A DNA stretch of 64,000 nt, from contig NZ_JAGILA010000002.1 of the NCBI RefSeq assembly GCF_017874595.1, positions 868,001 to 932,000 on the forward strand, read 5' to 3'. Source of the DNA: Sinorhizobium kostiense. GTDB lineage: Bacteria > Pseudomonadota > Alphaproteobacteria > Rhizobiales > Rhizobiaceae. Shown one piece after another: positions 53,573 to 63,355 of the stretch. Position 1 is the stretch's first letter, and each line of letters begins with the position of its first letter. The notes under the pieces were generated by a model, which was given only the letters and a program-made list of their open reading frames with translations, was not told the origin of the DNA and did no database searches. Both the position numbers and the translations under genes were made by a program.

Positions 53573-55183
53573 CTAGCCGGCGGCGCCGGCGGTCTTCGTT
53601 TGATGGATCTCGACCAGCGACGGCCCCGCCCGCGCGGCGGCATCGGCGAGCGCCTGCGGCAGATTGCGGATATCGGCCAGACGCTCTGCCGGAACACCGT
53701 AGGCTTTGGCCGTCAGCAGGAAATCCGGGGCCGATGGCTTGACCCCTTCCGGCGTGATGCCGGATTCGCGCATGTAGGATTCGATTTCCTGATAACCATC
53801 ATTGTTCCAGACGAGGAAGATCACCCGCGCATTGGCATCGACGGCCGAGCCGATCTCCGCGAGCGAGAACTGAAAGCCGCCGTCACCGACGAGACAGACG
53901 ACAGGCCTCGCGCCATCGGCAACGGCCGCGCCGACAGCCGCCGGGGGCGCATAACCGAGCGCGCCATAGCCGGTCGCCGAATTGAACCAGGCGCGCTGCC
54001 GGGGCGCGTCGCAATAAAGATTGCCAGCATACACAACCTGCGTCGAGTCGCCGACGATGATGCAATCTGGCAGCGCCCCGTAGATCATGTCGATGACGTC
54101 CACCTCGGCCCGCATCTTCGGCGCCAATTCCTTCAAGGCCGCCTTTCGCGCCGAATCCGCCCGTGGCGCGCCGTCCTTGGCGAGGTGGTCGGGCAGAAAG
54201 CCGAGTATTCCCGCTGCCGCCGTCCTCGCGCCCGAAAGGATCGAAAGTACCGCCCGTGGCCCCCTCGCGAGTTGCGTCGCGTCGATGTCAGTGCGGATCA
54301 GGTTGCCGAGTTCGGGAAAGCCGCCATCGGCATAGAGATCGTAGTCTGTCTGGCCCATCTCCGTACCGAGCGCCAGCACGAGATCGGCGTCGCGCAGCAG
54401 GGCGCGGACGGCCTTGAGGCTCGGGCTCGCTGGCACGCGCAGCGGATGTCCGCCGAGTATGCCGCGGGCGTTCACGGTCGTTACCACAGGCGCGCCGATC
54501 CGTTCGGCGAGTGCCCGCACCTCCGCCTCCGCCGCCAAGGCGCCGCCGCCGCAGAGGATGGCCGGGCGCGAGGCTTCGGCGCAGAGGATCGCCGCCCTCT
54601 GCAGGGTTTCGCCGTCTGCGCGCGGGCGCGTCGCCGCGGCGGGCCGAATGACGCCGCTCTCAATCCTCTCGGCCATCACGTCGGTCGGAATTTCGATGTG
54701 CACCGGACCGGGCCGACCCGAGAGCAGCACGGCAAAGGCGCGGTCGACAACCAGCGGCAGGTCGGCCGGATTGAGGAGCGTGTGCGAATAAAGCGCCAGG
54801 GTCTTCATCATTCCCTGCTGGTCTGGCAGTTCATGCAAAAGACCGCGTCCGTGGCCGAGCGAATCCCGGCGGTTGACCCCGGAGATCACCAGCATCGGGA
54901 TCGAATCCTGCCGGGCCTGGGCCATCGCCGTAATCGTGTTGGTTAGCCCCGGCCCGGTGATCACCAGCGCCACGCCCGGCTTGCCGCTGACGCGCGCATA
55001 TCCATCCGCCATGAAACCGGCGCCCTGCTCGTGGCGCGGGGTCACGTGACAGATCTTCGAACCCGCGAGGCCGCGGTAGAGTTCCACCGTGTGGACGCCG
55101 GGAATGCCGAAGACGACCTCGACTCCGTTTGCCTCGAGCAGATCGATGAGAGCTTCGCCGACGGTTTTCATGGCAGCAATCAT
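53573..55183 (-). CDS. aruI: ThDP-dependent 2-ketoarginine decarboxylase-like enzyme
   Basis: A 536-residue thiamine diphosphate enzyme of the acetolactate-synthase fold. The opening VVFGIPGVHTVELYRGLAG, with RHEQGAGFMADGYARVSGKP holding the ThDP-activating Glu, is much closer to Pseudomonas AruI (5-guanidino-2-oxopentanoate decarboxylase) than to IlvB. The cofactor motif VGDGGFQFSLAEI...WNNDGY is intact. It should decarboxylate 2-ketoarginine to 4-guanidinobutyraldehyde. The ATG at 55183 has AAGGAG 8 nt upstream and overlaps the aruH stop. Confidence 0.78.
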   Translation of the reverse strand: MIAAMKTVGEALIDLLEANGVEVVFGIPGVHTVELYRGLAGSKICHVTPRHEQGAGFMADGYARVSGKPGVALVITGPGLTNTITAMAQARQDSIPMLVISGVNRRDSLGHGRGLLHELPDQQGMMKTLALYSHTLLNPADLPLVVDRAFAVLLSGRPGPVHIEIPTDVMAERIESGVIRPAAATRPRADGETLQRAAILCAEASRPAILCGGGALAAEAEVRALAERIGAPVVTTVNARGILGGHPLRVPASPSLKAVRALLRDADLVLALGTEMGQTDYDLYADGGFPELGNLIRTDIDATQLARGPRAVLSILSGARTAAAGILGFLPDHLAKDGAPRADSARKAALKELAPKMRAEVDVIDMIYGALPDCIIVGDSTQVVYAGNLYCDAPRQRAWFNSATGYGALGYAPPAAVGAAVADGARPVVCLVGDGGFQFSLAEIGSAVDANARVIFLVWNNDGYQEIESYMRESGITPEGVKPSAPDFLLTAKAYGVPAERLADIRNLPQALADAAARAGPSLVEIHQTKTAGAAG

Positions 55184-56370
55184 GCGCAACGCTCCTTCCG
55201 CCGCAGGCAGCGCTCGGCCGTGGCGGCGATACGGCGGCAAGCCTCGTCGATATCCTGATCCGGAACAGTGAGGCTCACGCGGAGGAAGCCCTCCGCCTGC
55301 CGACCGAATGATGATCCGGGCATCGCCGCCACACCCTCCTCTTCCAACAGCGTCCAGGCAAATGCCTCACCCGAAAGACCCGTATCGGAGACGTCGATCA
55401 GCGCGAACATGCCCGCTTCCGGCCGCAGCACCTTGACGCCCGCGGCACAGGCAAGACTGTCGACTATAAGTCCCGCGCGACGGCTATACGCTTCCCGCAT
55501 CTGGCGCGCGGTATCGATGTCATGCGTCAGCGCATAGGCAGTCATATCGGCGATGAAGGGCTGCTGGCCGAAGAGCATGGTCTCGGAAACCGGCAGGAGG
55601 CGGCGGGTGAACTCGGCCGGTCCAACCGCCCAGCCGCTGCGGAACCCCGGCGCTGCATGGGACTTCGAAATCGACGAGACGACGACGGTGCGCTCGGCGA
55701 GGTCGGGATTGTCGAAGGGCGAGGCGAACGTCCCGCCGAAGACCAGCTCCTCATAAACCTCGTCGCAGACGATCCAAAGATCGTGGCGGCGTGCCACCTT
55801 GCCGATCGCCGCTATTTCCGCTGCCGTCAAGACCGCACCGGTCGGGTTGTGCGGCGTGTTCAGGAGCAGTACGCGGCACTCGGGGGTGACGACGCTCTCC
55901 AGGTCTTCGGCCCGCATGCGGAAGCCGGAGGACGGCCTCAACGGCACAAAGACGGGATGGGCGCCGGTCGCGCGAATGACGCCTTCATAGGTGGCATAGA
56001 GCGGATCGCCAACGACTACGCCGTCGCCGGCCTCGGCGAGTCCCAGCATCACGGCGAAAAGCGCGGTCTGGGTACCGGGAAAACAGAGGACGTTCTCCTT
56101 CGTCACATCGGCCCGGCGACGGCGGTACTTCTCCGCCAGCGCCGCCAGGACAGCCGGCTCCCCGCGACCGTTCGAATAGCGGTAGCGCCCCGTGTCCATC
56201 GCTCGCTGGCATTCATCGAGAAGTGCGCGATCCGGCGGCAGGTCCGGCTCGCCGATCGTCAGTTCGATGACGTTCGCGCCGCTTGCCTTCAATTGCCGCG
56301 CACGAATGTGCAGCGACCACTTGCCGGAGCCGAGATCGGCCAGCCGCGACGTGATCGACGCATAACGCAT
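55180..56370 (-). CDS. aruH: Arginine:pyruvate transaminase-like class I aminotransferase
   Basis: A 396-residue PLP enzyme with NTPHNPTGA, DLWIVCDEVYEELVFGG, the PLP Lys in SSISKSHAAPGFRSGW and the late RVSLTV arginine. The opening MRYASITSRLADLG, REAYSRRAGLIVDSLA and GMFALIDVSDTGLSGEAFAW resemble Pseudomonas AruH, which moves the amino group of arginine to pyruvate. Coupling to an AruI-like gene supports this. Aromatic or other aminotransferases share the fold, so substrate is inferred. Confidence 0.78.
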   Translation of the reverse strand: MRYASITSRLADLGSGKWSLHIRARQLKASGANVIELTIGEPDLPPDRALLDECQRAMDTGRYRYSNGRGEPAVLAALAEKYRRRRADVTKENVLCFPGTQTALFAVMLGLAEAGDGVVVGDPLYATYEGVIRATGAHPVFVPLRPSSGFRMRAEDLESVVTPECRVLLLNTPHNPTGAVLTAAEIAAIGKVARRHDLWIVCDEVYEELVFGGTFASPFDNPDLAERTVVVSSISKSHAAPGFRSGWAVGPAEFTRRLLPVSETMLFGQQPFIADMTAYALTHDIDTARQMREAYSRRAGLIVDSLACAAGVKVLRPEAGMFALIDVSDTGLSGEAFAWTLLEEEGVAAMPGSSFGRQAEGFLRVSLTVPDQDIDEACRRIAATAERCLRRKERCA

Positions 56371-56387
56371 TGAGTTTCTCCCGTCGG

Positions 56388-57002
56388 TTATTCTTCTACA
56401 GGCAGATCAAGCAGAGCCTCGACCGCGGCCATGGCGATGCTGATCAGCTCTCCCTCGCGGAAGAGGTCACCGGCAAGGCAGCCTTCGATCCAAAGCCCGT
56501 CCACCAGGCCGTTGATCGCTATGGCGTGGCGGCGACAGACCTCCGTACTCGCAGGCCTGCCTTTGGCTGCGAGGAAATCGCCCAACAGGTCCTGAAGCGC
56601 ATTGCGGAAGGCAAGATAACCTTCGCGGTGAATCTCGGCGAGCGCCGGATCGACGCGCACCTGACTGATGAAGGCTGCCCACAAGGAGACGCTGCGACTG
56701 TCGGCCACCGGCTCAGTCAAGTTGATGGCGATGAAGTCCTTGAGCCTGGTCGCCGGGTCGCCCTCGACATTCTTGGCCTTATCCGTCAGCGATGCGATAA
56801 CGCTTCGATAAGCCTCCGCAATCATCTGATCCTTCGATTCGAAATAATGTCGGACGAGCCCAGCGGTGACACCGGCACGCACCGCGATCTGTCGGACGGT
56901 CGCACCCTTCAGGCCGAGTTCCGAGATGCAATCGAGCGTCGCCTCGATCAGATCCTGCCGGCGCTCACCCTCAGGCGCGCGATAGAAGCTGCGGCGGCTC
57001 AC
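56388..57002 (-). CDS. TetR-family regulator, BetI-like
   Basis: A 204-residue repressor. Residues 15-65 form the helix-turn-helix (LIEATLDCISELGLKGATVR then IAVRAGVTAGLVRHYFESKD). The C-terminal part (LWAAFISQVRVDPALAEIHR) is close to BetI, but no choline genes are nearby. The GTG start has AGGAGG upstream. It is 17 bases before aruH on the same strand, and divergent from the ABC importer, so it likely controls one or both. Confidence 0.85.
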   Translation of the reverse strand: MSRRSFYRAPEGERRQDLIEATLDCISELGLKGATVRQIAVRAGVTAGLVRHYFESKDQMIAEAYRSVIASLTDKAKNVEGDPATRLKDFIAINLTEPVADSRSVSLWAAFISQVRVDPALAEIHREGYLAFRNALQDLLGDFLAAKGRPASTEVCRRHAIAINGLVDGLWIEGCLAGDLFREGELISIAMAAVEALLDLPVEE

Positions 57003-57013
57003 ACTTGTCCTCC

Positions 57014-57113
57014 TAAAGCGCCGCGCGTCTTTTCAGACGCGCAAACGCCGCTGCAACTCTTTGAATTTGCGCGTTGAACTTCCCGAAAAGCGGGTACGAT
57101 TTTCGGGCCGATA
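57014..57113. repeat. Dispersed rhizobial hairpin repeat, copy 2 (composite)
   Basis: The first half (GCGCCGCGCGTC, CAGACGCGCAAA, CTTTGAAT) matches the copy at 27779-27839; the second half (TTTGAATTTGCGCG, CCGAAAAGCGGGTACG) matches 53517-53572. It thus links the two other copies. It abuts the ribosome site of the TetR gene. Confidence 0.65.
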
Positions 57114-57234
57114 AGCCAGGCCCGCCACCTACCGGCCGCGTCGTTACATGCCATCCGTTTCGGCTCATGCGCTGCTCCTGCGGGAGGTTGGTGGAAGCGA
57201 GGACCGCCGGAAATTTCGGCGCGAAGTTATTATA

Positions 57235-57259
57235 CACTTGAATAATAGCAGCACAAGTG
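57235..57259. promoter_or_regulatory. Candidate operator, inverted repeat CACTTG/CAAGTG
   Basis: CACTTG (57235-57240) and CAAGTG (57254-57259) form an inverted repeat with a 13-base AT-rich spacer, 115 bases before the importer ATPase gene. A TetR dimer could bind such a site; the neighbouring regulator is the candidate. Confidence 0.4.
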
Positions 57260-57373
57260 CAACCATGCTTCTCAAGAAACAGCATGACGAACCGAAGATG
57301 CTGCCCGACAGCGCGATCAGGGGACAGTTTTCATGCCATCGAGCACTTTGCAAACCACGGGAACCGTGTGCCG

Positions 57374-58147
<774 letters not shown>

Positions 58148-58182
58148 ATTCCTGAATGCTAAACAACCACAAGGGGAACAGC

Positions 58183-58965
58183 ATGAAGAAGACATTGAAG
58201 CTCCTGGCGCTCACCGCCGCCCTGGCAGTCACCGGCGCCGCCGCCTCATCTGCAGAAACGGTCAAGGTCGGCATTGCCGCCGAACCCTACCCTCCCTTCA
58301 CCTCGCCTGACGCCAACGGCAATTGGGAAGGCTGGGAGATCGAGTTCATGAAGGCGGTCTGCGCCGAGGCCAAGCTCGATTGCGTGGTCACGCCGGTAGC
58401 CTGGGATGGCATCATCCCGGCGCTCACCGCGAAGAAGATCGACATGATCATCGGCTCGATGTCGATCACCGAGGAACGACTGAAGACCATCGATTTCTCC
58501 GACAAGTACTACAACACACCCACCGGCGTCATCGGCACGAAGGGCGAGGACATCAAGCCGACGCCGGAAGGCCTTGCTGGCAAAACTCTCGGCGTGCAGG
58601 TCTCGACCGTGCACCAGGCCTATGCGACCAAGCATTTCGCGCCGGCCGGCGTGGAGATAAAGGAGTATCAGACCCAGGACGAGGCCAACCAGGACCTCGC
58701 CGCCGGACGTCTCGATGCCGTGCAGGCTGACGCGATCGCGCTCGACGCGTTCCTGCAGAGTGACCAGGGCAAGGCGTGCTGCGACTACAAGGGCGACGTC
58801 GCCCCGGATGTCGACGTTCTCGGGCCGGGTGTCGGCGTCGGGTTGCGCAAGGGCGAGGCGGAGCTCAAGGAAAAGATCAACGCGGCGATCCAGGCGATCC
58901 GCGAAAACGGCACCTACGAGGCCTTCTCGAAGAAGTATTTCGACTTCGACATCTATGGCGGCTGA
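58183..58965 (+). CDS. Amino acid-binding periplasmic protein (HisJ/ArgT-like)
   Basis: A 260-residue binding protein. The ATG follows AAGGGGAACA and starts a signal peptide (MKKTLKLLALTAALAVTGAA, cleavage near SSA-E). The mature part has VKVGIAAEPYPPFTSPD, GWEIEFMKAVCAEAKL, MIIGSMSITEERLKTIDFSD and QDLAAGRLDAVQADAIALDA, the pattern of lysine/arginine/ornithine- and histidine-binding proteins. With aruHI next door, arginine or a derivative is the favoured ligand, by inference only. Confidence 0.92.
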   Translation: MKKTLKLLALTAALAVTGAAASSAETVKVGIAAEPYPPFTSPDANGNWEGWEIEFMKAVCAEAKLDCVVTPVAWDGIIPALTAKKIDMIIGSMSITEERLKTIDFSDKYYNTPTGVIGTKGEDIKPTPEGLAGKTLGVQVSTVHQAYATKHFAPAGVEIKEYQTQDEANQDLAAGRLDAVQADAIALDAFLQSDQGKACCDYKGDVAPDVDVLGPGVGVGLRKGEAELKEKINAAIQAIRENGTYEAFSKKYFDFDIYGG

Positions 58966-59035
58966 TCCGCGACTGGCCGGCGGTCCAGCGCATCAGGCGT
59001 GAAACCACCGGCCGAAACGTTCGGAGTTGATCTCC

Positions 59036-59755
59036 ATGGATTCCTTCGTCAACTGGAGCCTGCTCGCGCTCTCGGCACCGGGCTGGGGCGGCTTGCTGCT
59101 GCAGGGCTTCCTCCACTCGATCGAGATCGCCCTCGGCGGTTACGCACTCGGGCTCCTGCTCGGCATCGGCGGCGCTTTCGGCAAGCTCTATGGCGGCCCG
59201 GTGCTGCGCGATTTGCTCGAGTGCTATACGACGATTGTGCGCGCCGTGCCCGAGCTCGTGCTGATCCTGCTCCTCTACTATGCGGGCACTGATCTCCTGA
59301 ACCAATTGCTGGGCCTTCTCGGGCTCGGTGCGGTCGACATCAGCGGCCTGATGGCCGGGATCTTCGTCATCGGCGTCGTCCAGGGCGCCTATTCGACGGA
59401 GGTACTGCGCGGCGCGATCAAGGCAGTGCCGGCCGGTCAGATCGAGGCGGCACGCGCCTATGGCATGTCGCCGGCCAAGGTGCTCCGCCGAATCACCCTG
59501 CCGGCGATGCTCCCCTATGCCATTCCGGGCCTCTCCAATCTTTGGCTGATAGCCACCAAGGATACGGCGCTGCTCGCCGTGGTCGGGTTTGCCGAGCTGA
59601 CACTGGTGACGCGCCAGGCAGCCGGCGCCACCAAGGCCTATTTCCTCTTCTTCTGCGCGGCCGGCGCGCTCTATCTGGCGCTGACGCTCGTTTCCAACCT
59701 GATCATCGGCTTTATTGAACGGCATGCGCGCCGGTGCTTCGTGGAGCAGAGATGA
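59036..59755 (+). CDS. Amino acid ABC transporter, permease (HisQ-like)
   Basis: A 239-residue inner-membrane permease with about five helices and the EAA loop GAIKAVPAGQIEAARAYGMS. The ATG at 59036 has GGAG upstream. The stop overlaps the next permease start (ATGA), so the pair is made in equal amounts. HisQ/HisM-like pairs form the channel of polar amino acid importers. Confidence 0.9.
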   Translation: MDSFVNWSLLALSAPGWGGLLLQGFLHSIEIALGGYALGLLLGIGGAFGKLYGGPVLRDLLECYTTIVRAVPELVLILLLYYAGTDLLNQLLGLLGLGAVDISGLMAGIFVIGVVQGAYSTEVLRGAIKAVPAGQIEAARAYGMSPAKVLRRITLPAMLPYAIPGLSNLWLIATKDTALLAVVGFAELTLVTRQAAGATKAYFLFFCAAGALYLALTLVSNLIIGFIERHARRCFVEQR

Positions 59756-60576
59756 GCAACGAAACCACCCACGCGCTCGCCTTCTCCCCCGACGATCTCC
59801 CCCAGGCGGAGAGCTTCTTCAAGCCGCATCGCATCGTGCTGATCGCCCTCTTCGTTGGCCTGGTGCTAGGCATCGCGATTTTCATGCGCTGGGATTGGCT
59901 GCCGCGCTACATGCCCCGCTTGGGCAGCGGCATCCTGGTCAGCCTGGCAATGCTCTTCAGCACGTCGATCCTCGGCTTCCTGCTGGCGATTCCGCTGGGG
60001 CTTGTGCAGGTGACCGGCCCTTGGTTCCTCAAAGGTCCCGCCCGTCTCTTCTGCACCGTCATCCGTGGCACGCCGCTGCTCCTGCAGCTCTGGCTGCTCT
60101 ATTACGGGCTCGGTTCGCTGTTCCCGCAGTTCCCGACGATCCGCCAATCCTTCCTCTGGCCCTATCTGCGCGAGGCTTGGCCCTATGGTGTCGCGGCGCT
60201 GACGATCTCCTTTGCCGCCTATGAAGGCGAGGTGATGCGCGGTGCCTTCGCAGGCGTACCGCAGGGCGAGTTGGAGGCGGCGCGCGCGTATGGAATGGGG
60301 CGATGGACGATGTTCCGGCGCATTTGGCTGCCGCGTGCCGTCCACCGTGCGCTCCCAACGCTCACCGGCGAAACGGTGCTGCAGCTCAAGTCGACGCCGC
60401 TTGTCGCGACCATCACCGTCATCGATGTCTATGCCGTGATCTCGAAGGTGCGGCAGGAAACTTTCCTGACTTATGAGCCGCTGCTGCTGCTCGCACTGAT
60501 CTATCTGTGCCTGACGGGCCTTCTCGTGCTCGCCTTCCGCTATTTCGAAAACCGTATCCCGACCCGTGGTGCCTGA
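59752..60576 (+). CDS. Amino acid ABC transporter, permease (HisM-like)
   Basis: A 274-residue permease with a longer polar N-terminus (MSNETTHALAFSPDDLPQAE) and about five helices. Its EAA loop is GAFAGVPQGELEAARAYGMG, paired with that of the upstream permease. The start overlaps the previous stop. The gene ends 1 base before the amidohydrolase start, so the hydrolase belongs to the same transcript. Confidence 0.9.
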   Translation: MSNETTHALAFSPDDLPQAESFFKPHRIVLIALFVGLVLGIAIFMRWDWLPRYMPRLGSGILVSLAMLFSTSILGFLLAIPLGLVQVTGPWFLKGPARLFCTVIRGTPLLLQLWLLYYGLGSLFPQFPTIRQSFLWPYLREAWPYGVAALTISFAAYEGEVMRGAFAGVPQGELEAARAYGMGRWTMFRRIWLPRAVHRALPTLTGETVLQLKSTPLVATITVIDVYAVISKVRQETFLTYEPLLLLALIYLCLTGLLVLAFRYFENRIPTRGA

Positions 60577-60577
60577 C

Positions 60578-61747
60578 ATGAGACTTTCCGCCGCCATCGA
60601 CAACGCCATGCCTGAGCTCCTCGCTATCCGGCGCGACCTGCACGCCCATCCGGAACTGGGCCTGGAGGAGACGCGGACCTCCGCGTTCGTCGCGCGCTAT
60701 CTCGACGCCGTCGGCTATCGGGTGACAACGGGACTTGCGAAGACCGGCGTCGTCGGCACCCTGACGAACGGCACCGGCTTCCGCTCGATCGGCATCCGCG
60801 CCGATATTGATGCGCTGCCGATCCATGAGGAAACCGGGCTCGACTATGCCAGCCGGATTCCGGGGCGGATGCATGCCTGCGGCCATGACGGCCACACCGC
60901 CATGCTCTTGGGCGCGGCCCGCGCGCTTGCCGAGCGGAAGAGCTTCGACGGCACGATCCACCTCATCTTTCAGCCGGCCGAGGAGAATTTCGGCGGGGCG
61001 AAGATTATGATCGACGAGGGTCTGTTCGATAAATTCCCCTGTGACGCCGTGTTCGCGCTCCACAACGAGCCGGGCCTGCCCTTCGGCCAATTCGCGCTCC
61101 GGGAAGGGCCGGTGATGGCGGCTGTGGACGAGGCACGGATTACCGTCCACGGCCGCGGGGGGCACGGCGCCGAACCGCAGGACACGGCTGATCCGATCGT
61201 CTGCGGCGCCAGCATCGTCATGGCGCTGCAATCGATCGTTGCGCGCAACATCCACCCCATGGATCCAGCCGTCGTGACCGTCGGCGCATTTCACGCAGGA
61301 TCGGCGAGCAATATCATTCCGGAGCGGGCCGAGATCGTCGTCGGCATCCGTTCCTTCGACGCGGCTGTGCGGGATGAACTCGAACGCCGCATCCGGACGA
61401 TTGCTGAGGCCCAAGCTACGAGTTTCGGAATGCGCGCGACGGTCGACTATCAGCGAAGCTACGACGCGACGATCAACCACAAAGCCGAAACGGACTTCGT
61501 CCGGGATCTCGCTATCCGCTTCGCCGGGGCGGACAAGGTCGTCGATCTCGCGCGACCCTATATGGGCAGCGAGGACTTCGCCTATATGCTGAAGGAAAGG
61601 CCCGGCGCCTATTTCTTCCTCGGATCGCGCGTGACGGGCGAGGAGAAGCCGCTCCACCACCCGGGCTACGATTTCAACGACGACCTGCTGCCGATCGGTG
61701 CCGCCTTCTGGACGGAACTCGCAGAGGCCTTCCTTGGGCGCTGCTGA
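60578..61747 (+). CDS. M20-family amidohydrolase
   Basis: A 389-residue metal-dependent hydrolase: HAHPELGLEETRT, the metal cluster MHACGHDGHTAMLLGAARAL, FQPAEENFGGAKIMIDEG and HNEPGLPFGQFALREG are intact, with a lid domain (RGGHGAEPQDTADP). Relatives release amino acids from N-acyl forms such as hippurate or indoleacetyl-amino acids. It is last in the importer operon and may free an amino acid from an imported conjugate that then enters the aruHI route. Confidence 0.9.
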   Translation: MRLSAAIDNAMPELLAIRRDLHAHPELGLEETRTSAFVARYLDAVGYRVTTGLAKTGVVGTLTNGTGFRSIGIRADIDALPIHEETGLDYASRIPGRMHACGHDGHTAMLLGAARALAERKSFDGTIHLIFQPAEENFGGAKIMIDEGLFDKFPCDAVFALHNEPGLPFGQFALREGPVMAAVDEARITVHGRGGHGAEPQDTADPIVCGASIVMALQSIVARNIHPMDPAVVTVGAFHAGSASNIIPERAEIVVGIRSFDAAVRDELERRIRTIAEAQATSFGMRATVDYQRSYDATINHKAETDFVRDLAIRFAGADKVVDLARPYMGSEDFAYMLKERPGAYFFLGSRVTGEEKPLHHPGYDFNDDLLPIGAAFWTELAEAFLGRC

Positions 61748-61815
61748 GCCCCTCCGACCAAAATGCCGCAGGCGAAAGATTGCCGCAGTGTGACAACGTG
61801 GCGGCCGGGTAATCA

Positions 61816-61829
61816 TTGACCTTTGGCAA
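61816..61829. promoter_or_regulatory. FNR/FixK-like box upstream of cydAB
   Basis: TTGACCTTTGGCAA fits the FNR/FixK pattern (TTGAC-N4-GTCAA) with one mismatch. It lies 117 bases before the cydA GTG, in a suitable place for activation under low oxygen. Confidence 0.5.
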
Positions 61830-61945
61830 TTTTACCGCAGATTCAATCACACGATGAAATCGAACGGCGCCGACCCGGTTGCGGCGCCGACAAGCGATAA
61901 TGCGAGGGGGCGGACTCCGCCTCCTTCCGCCGAAAGGATCGCGAC

Positions 61946-63355
61946 GTGTTCGAAGCCTTTGATGCAATTCTGCTCGCACGCATTCAATTTGCCTTCACGG
62001 TTTCGTTCCACATCATCTTTCCGGCCTTTTCCATTGGTCTCGCAAGCTACCTCGCGGTGCTCGAAGCGCTCTGGCTCTGGAAGAAGGATGTGGTCTATCT
62101 GGAGCTTTTCAACTTCTGGAAGACGATCTTCGCCGTCGCCTTCGGAATGGGAGTCGTCTCGGGCATCGTCATGTCCTACCAGTTCGGCACCAACTGGAGC
62201 GTGTTCTCCGACAAGGCTGGGCCGGTGATCGGACCGCTGATGGGCTACGAGGTGCTGACGGCCTTCTTTCTGGAGGCAGGCTTCCTCGGCGTCATGCTGT
62301 TCGGCCTCAATCGAGTGGGCCCGAAGCTGCATTTTCTCGCAACCGCGATGGTCGCCTTCGGGACGCTGATCTCCGCCACCTGGATATTGGCGGTGAATTC
62401 GTGGATGCAGACGCCGGCGGGCTTTTCCATGAACGAGGCGGGTCAGTTCGTTCCTGACGACTGGTGGGCGGTGATCTTCAACCCGTCCTTCCCCTACAGG
62501 CTCGTCCATATGGTGCTCGCGGCCTATCTGACCACCGCCTTCGTGGTCGGCGGCTGCGGGGCCTTTCATCTCCTGCGAAAAACCGCACCGCGCCGCGCCT
62601 ACACCATGTTCTCCATGGCCATGTGGATGGCGGCCATCGTCGCGCCGATCCAGATCTTCGCCGGCGACCAGCACGGTCTCAACACGCTCGAGCACCAGCC
62701 GGCCAAGGTGATGGCCATGGAAGGGCACTACGAGAGCCATCCAGACGGGGCGCCGCTCATTCTGTTCGGCATACCCAATGCCGCTGAGAAGCGGGTCGAC
62801 TACGCGATTGAAATCCCGAAATTGTCGAGCCTGATCCTGAAACACGATCTCAATGCGCCGCTCGCCGGGTTGGACACGATTCCAGAAGAGTTGCATCCTC
62901 CGGTCGGCATCGTCTTCTGGTCTTTCCGTGTCATGCTGGTGATCGGCTTCTCGATGCTCGGCATCGGTGTTTGGAGCCTCTGGTGCCGGTATCGCGGCAC
63001 GCTTGGCACCAATGCCTGGCTGCATCGCACCGTCGTCCTCATGGGACCCGCCGGCTTCCTGGCTGTGCTTGCCGGCTGGGTCACGACCGAGGTCGGACGC
63101 CAGCCCTACACGGTCTACGGCCATCTCCTGACGGCCGAGTCGATCTCGCCCATCGGCGCCCCGGCGGTCGGCGCGTCGCTCATCGCCTTCATCATCGTGT
63201 ATTTCTTCGTCTTCGGTGCCGGGACGTTCTACATCCTGCGGCTGATGGCGCGCCTGCCCCGTGATGCGATGCCGGAACTCGACGAGGGACCTATCCGCAC
63301 CGCGGGCGTCATGCCCGGGCCGGCCCAACCCCATGGAGCCCATCATGGACATTGA
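61946..63355 (+). CDS. cydA: Cytochrome bd-type quinol oxidase subunit I
   Basis: A 469-residue membrane subunit that binds haems b and oxidises quinol. Visible are ARIQFAFTVSFHIIFPAF with a haem-ligand His, SGIVMSYQFGTNWS, WMQTPAGFSMNEAGQF and FRVMLVIGFSML. The periplasmic Q loop is short, as in cyanide-insensitive (CioA/QxtA) oxidases, which often lack a bd spectrum. The GTG start has AAGGA 8 nt upstream. It overlaps cydB. Confidence 0.92.
   Translation: MFEAFDAILLARIQFAFTVSFHIIFPAFSIGLASYLAVLEALWLWKKDVVYLELFNFWKTIFAVAFGMGVVSGIVMSYQFGTNWSVFSDKAGPVIGPLMGYEVLTAFFLEAGFLGVMLFGLNRVGPKLHFLATAMVAFGTLISATWILAVNSWMQTPAGFSMNEAGQFVPDDWWAVIFNPSFPYRLVHMVLAAYLTTAFVVGGCGAFHLLRKTAPRRAYTMFSMAMWMAAIVAPIQIFAGDQHGLNTLEHQPAKVMAMEGHYESHPDGAPLILFGIPNAAEKRVDYAIEIPKLSSLILKHDLNAPLAGLDTIPEELHPPVGIVFWSFRVMLVIGFSMLGIGVWSLWCRYRGTLGTNAWLHRTVVLMGPAGFLAVLAGWVTTEVGRQPYTVYGHLLTAESISPIGAPAVGASLIAFIIVYFFVFGAGTFYILRLMARLPRDAMPELDEGPIRTAGVMPGPAQPHGAHHGH

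Larger units (their letters stand above)
57003..57373. promoter_or_regulatory. Divergent regulatory region, TetR operon / ABC importer
   Basis: This 371-base gap holds a dispersed repeat next to the TetR start (57014-57113) and an inverted repeat at 57235-57259 before the importer. An AT-rich block at about 57225-57250 is the most likely promoter zone for the importer. No other gene is visible. Confidence 0.5.
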
